From: Glandiceps talaboti
Taxonomy: Eukaryota; Hemichordata; Enteropneusta; Spengelidae
Assembly (NCBI RefSeq): GCF_964340395.1
Contig: NC_135560.1
Coordinates: 1,359,501 to 1,423,500 of the forward strand
Direction of reading: 5' to 3'
Length of the DNA: 64,000 nucleotides
A program made the translations under genes and the position numbers. This document shows, one piece after another, positions 62,837 through 64,000 of this stretch (positions are counted from its first letter, which is position 1; each line of letters opens with the position of its first letter). A model generated the notes under the pieces. That model made no database searches. It had not been told where the DNA came from and saw only the letters and a list, made by a program, of their open reading frames with translations.

Positions 62837-64000
62837 GAGCCCTTCGTCACTGTGCTGAACAGCTGTTGAGTGTATTTGCAGACATACATTTGTATTTAAT
62901 ATCTCACTTTCGCAGTGTGTCGTACCTTCCTGTTTCAAGAAATCTACAATAATTCCTGTACTGAAGAAATTCCCAGTCAAGTGTTTGAATGACTATAGGC
63001 CGGTTGCACTTACATCTGTCATCATGAAATGCTTCGAACGCATAGTCTTACACCATATTAAGTCTATATTACCAAAGTCTATCGACCCATACCGTGCCAA
63101 TCGCTCTGTAGAAGATTAGTATCAGTTGCACTTCATTCAGTATTAACTCATCTAGATAAACGTAATTCATATGCTCGAATGCTATTTGTCGATTTCAGCT
63201 CTGTGATTAACACTATTATTCCATCCAAGTTAGTCATAACATTTTCTGACCTTGGAATTAGCCGTTCCATGTGTAGGTGGATCTTAAGTTTTCTCTATGA
63301 TAGGCCACAGTTTGTTAAAATTAATAGCAATGTATCTTCTACATTAGTTCTTAATACAGGTGCTCCTCAAGGTTGTGTCTTAAGTCCTTTACTGTACTCC
63401 CTTTTCACCTATGACTGTACTCCCTTGTATGATGAAAACGTGCTTGTAAAGTTTGCCGATGACACCACAGCCATAGGTTTAATTACTGATAATGATGAGT
63501 CTGCGTATCGGAGTGAAATTTCAAATTTGGCAAACTGGTGTAGTGTCAACAATCTTGAACTGAATGTGAACAAAACCAAAGAAGTAATCATCGATTTTTT
63601 AGGGATGGCAATATGACTCATGCTCCAATTAACATCAATGATAGAACAGTTGAAATTGTTTCTATATTTAAGTTTCTAGGCATTCAACTTTCAAAACGTT
63701 TGTCTTGGCAAACTAATACTGATTACCTGGTAAAGAAGGCACAACAGCGTCTATATTTTCTGAGGCGTTTGAAGAAAATTAGCATGAGTAATTCCATTCT
63801 AGTCAACTTTTATCGCAGTGTTATAGAGAGTATTTTAACATATGCTATCACAGTCTGGTTCAATAATATAACCAAGGATGAATTGAATACACTTGAGCGG
63901 GTTGTGCGTACAGCACAAAGAATCATCAGCACAGAATTGCCATCATTACATTCCATTTATAAGTCACGTACTATGCACAAAGCAAAAGCCATTATTCAGG
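62837..64000 (+). pseudogene. CR1/L2/Rex-type LINE reverse transcriptase, broken, runs off the window
   Basis: Frame 1 (62930-63114) has [20 protein letters not shown] and [15 protein letters not shown], ending at a TAG. The open stretch 63179-63616 has MLFVDFSSVINTIIPSKL, then LNTGAPQGCVLSPLLYSLF, the catalytic FADDTT and LNVNKTKEVIIDF. After a one-base slip in a T-run at about 63595, another frame continues to the edge with FKFLGIQLSKRLSW, LVKKAQQRLYFLRRLK and TAQRIISTELPSLHSIYKSR, the C-terminal region of this LINE group. At least two frame breaks make it non-functional. The N-terminal endonuclease is absent, consistent with 5' truncation on insertion into family A DNA. Confidence 0.88.

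Overview
This is animal nuclear DNA, not a microbial replicon. The only host gene I can recognise is an intron-rich receptor tyrosine kinase gene on the minus strand. Everything around it is non-coding DNA loaded with minisatellites, microsatellites and interspersed repeats. The repeat style (many DINE-like elements with AC/AGAC tails, APE-type non-LTR retroelements, long minisatellites) is typical of marine invertebrates. The short receptor tail, ending PKCTTC and resembling vertebrate IGF1R, mildly favours a non-vertebrate deuterostome. I cannot name the species.

Gene. Seven exons on the minus strand (60148-60075, 53780-53573, 52259-52127, 48543-48384, 37668-37539, 27740-27606, 27472-27097) join in frame with GT-AG introns. 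Together they encode the last 404 residues of an insulin/IGF-type receptor: juxtamembrane NPEY docking motif, complete kinase domain ([32 protein letters not shown]) and a short C-terminal tail. The ligand-binding and transmembrane exons lie beyond the right edge of the window. No other host gene, tRNA, rRNA or known ncRNA was seen.

Repeats. About 27 percent of the window is tandem repeat: 21-bp units (1-1850), 20/21-bp (2929-3360), 53-bp (7332-8022), 40-bp (8213-12438), 31-bp (15030-15716), 24-bp (19712-20485), about 46-bp (31300-35705), 31-bp (51836-52100), 50-bp (53868-57744) and 52-bp (58832-59200). All very long ORFs in the window are by-products of these arrays.

The most informative non-genic signal is one dispersed family, called family A here, with about ten copies or pieces, all but one in + orientation. 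A copy has a 5' end AAAAATAGCGCCAATGGCG with a small hairpin, tandem units of about 115 bp, a second block, an (AC)n(AGAC)n tract, and a 3' hairpin followed by TTGTGCTAA. This looks like a non-autonomous Helitron-like (HINE/DINE-type) element. One copy sits precisely inside the 20/21-bp minisatellite and is itself interrupted by a 2.67-kb inverted-repeat element carrying a decayed LINE reverse transcriptase. Other elements include a PIF/Harbinger-like TIR element (36135-37268), a hAT-like element (37921-40993), a 666-bp TIR element (42836-43501), four more dispersed families (B, C, E, F), and a second LINE running off the right edge. Repeats reach to within 20-110 bp of most kinase exons.
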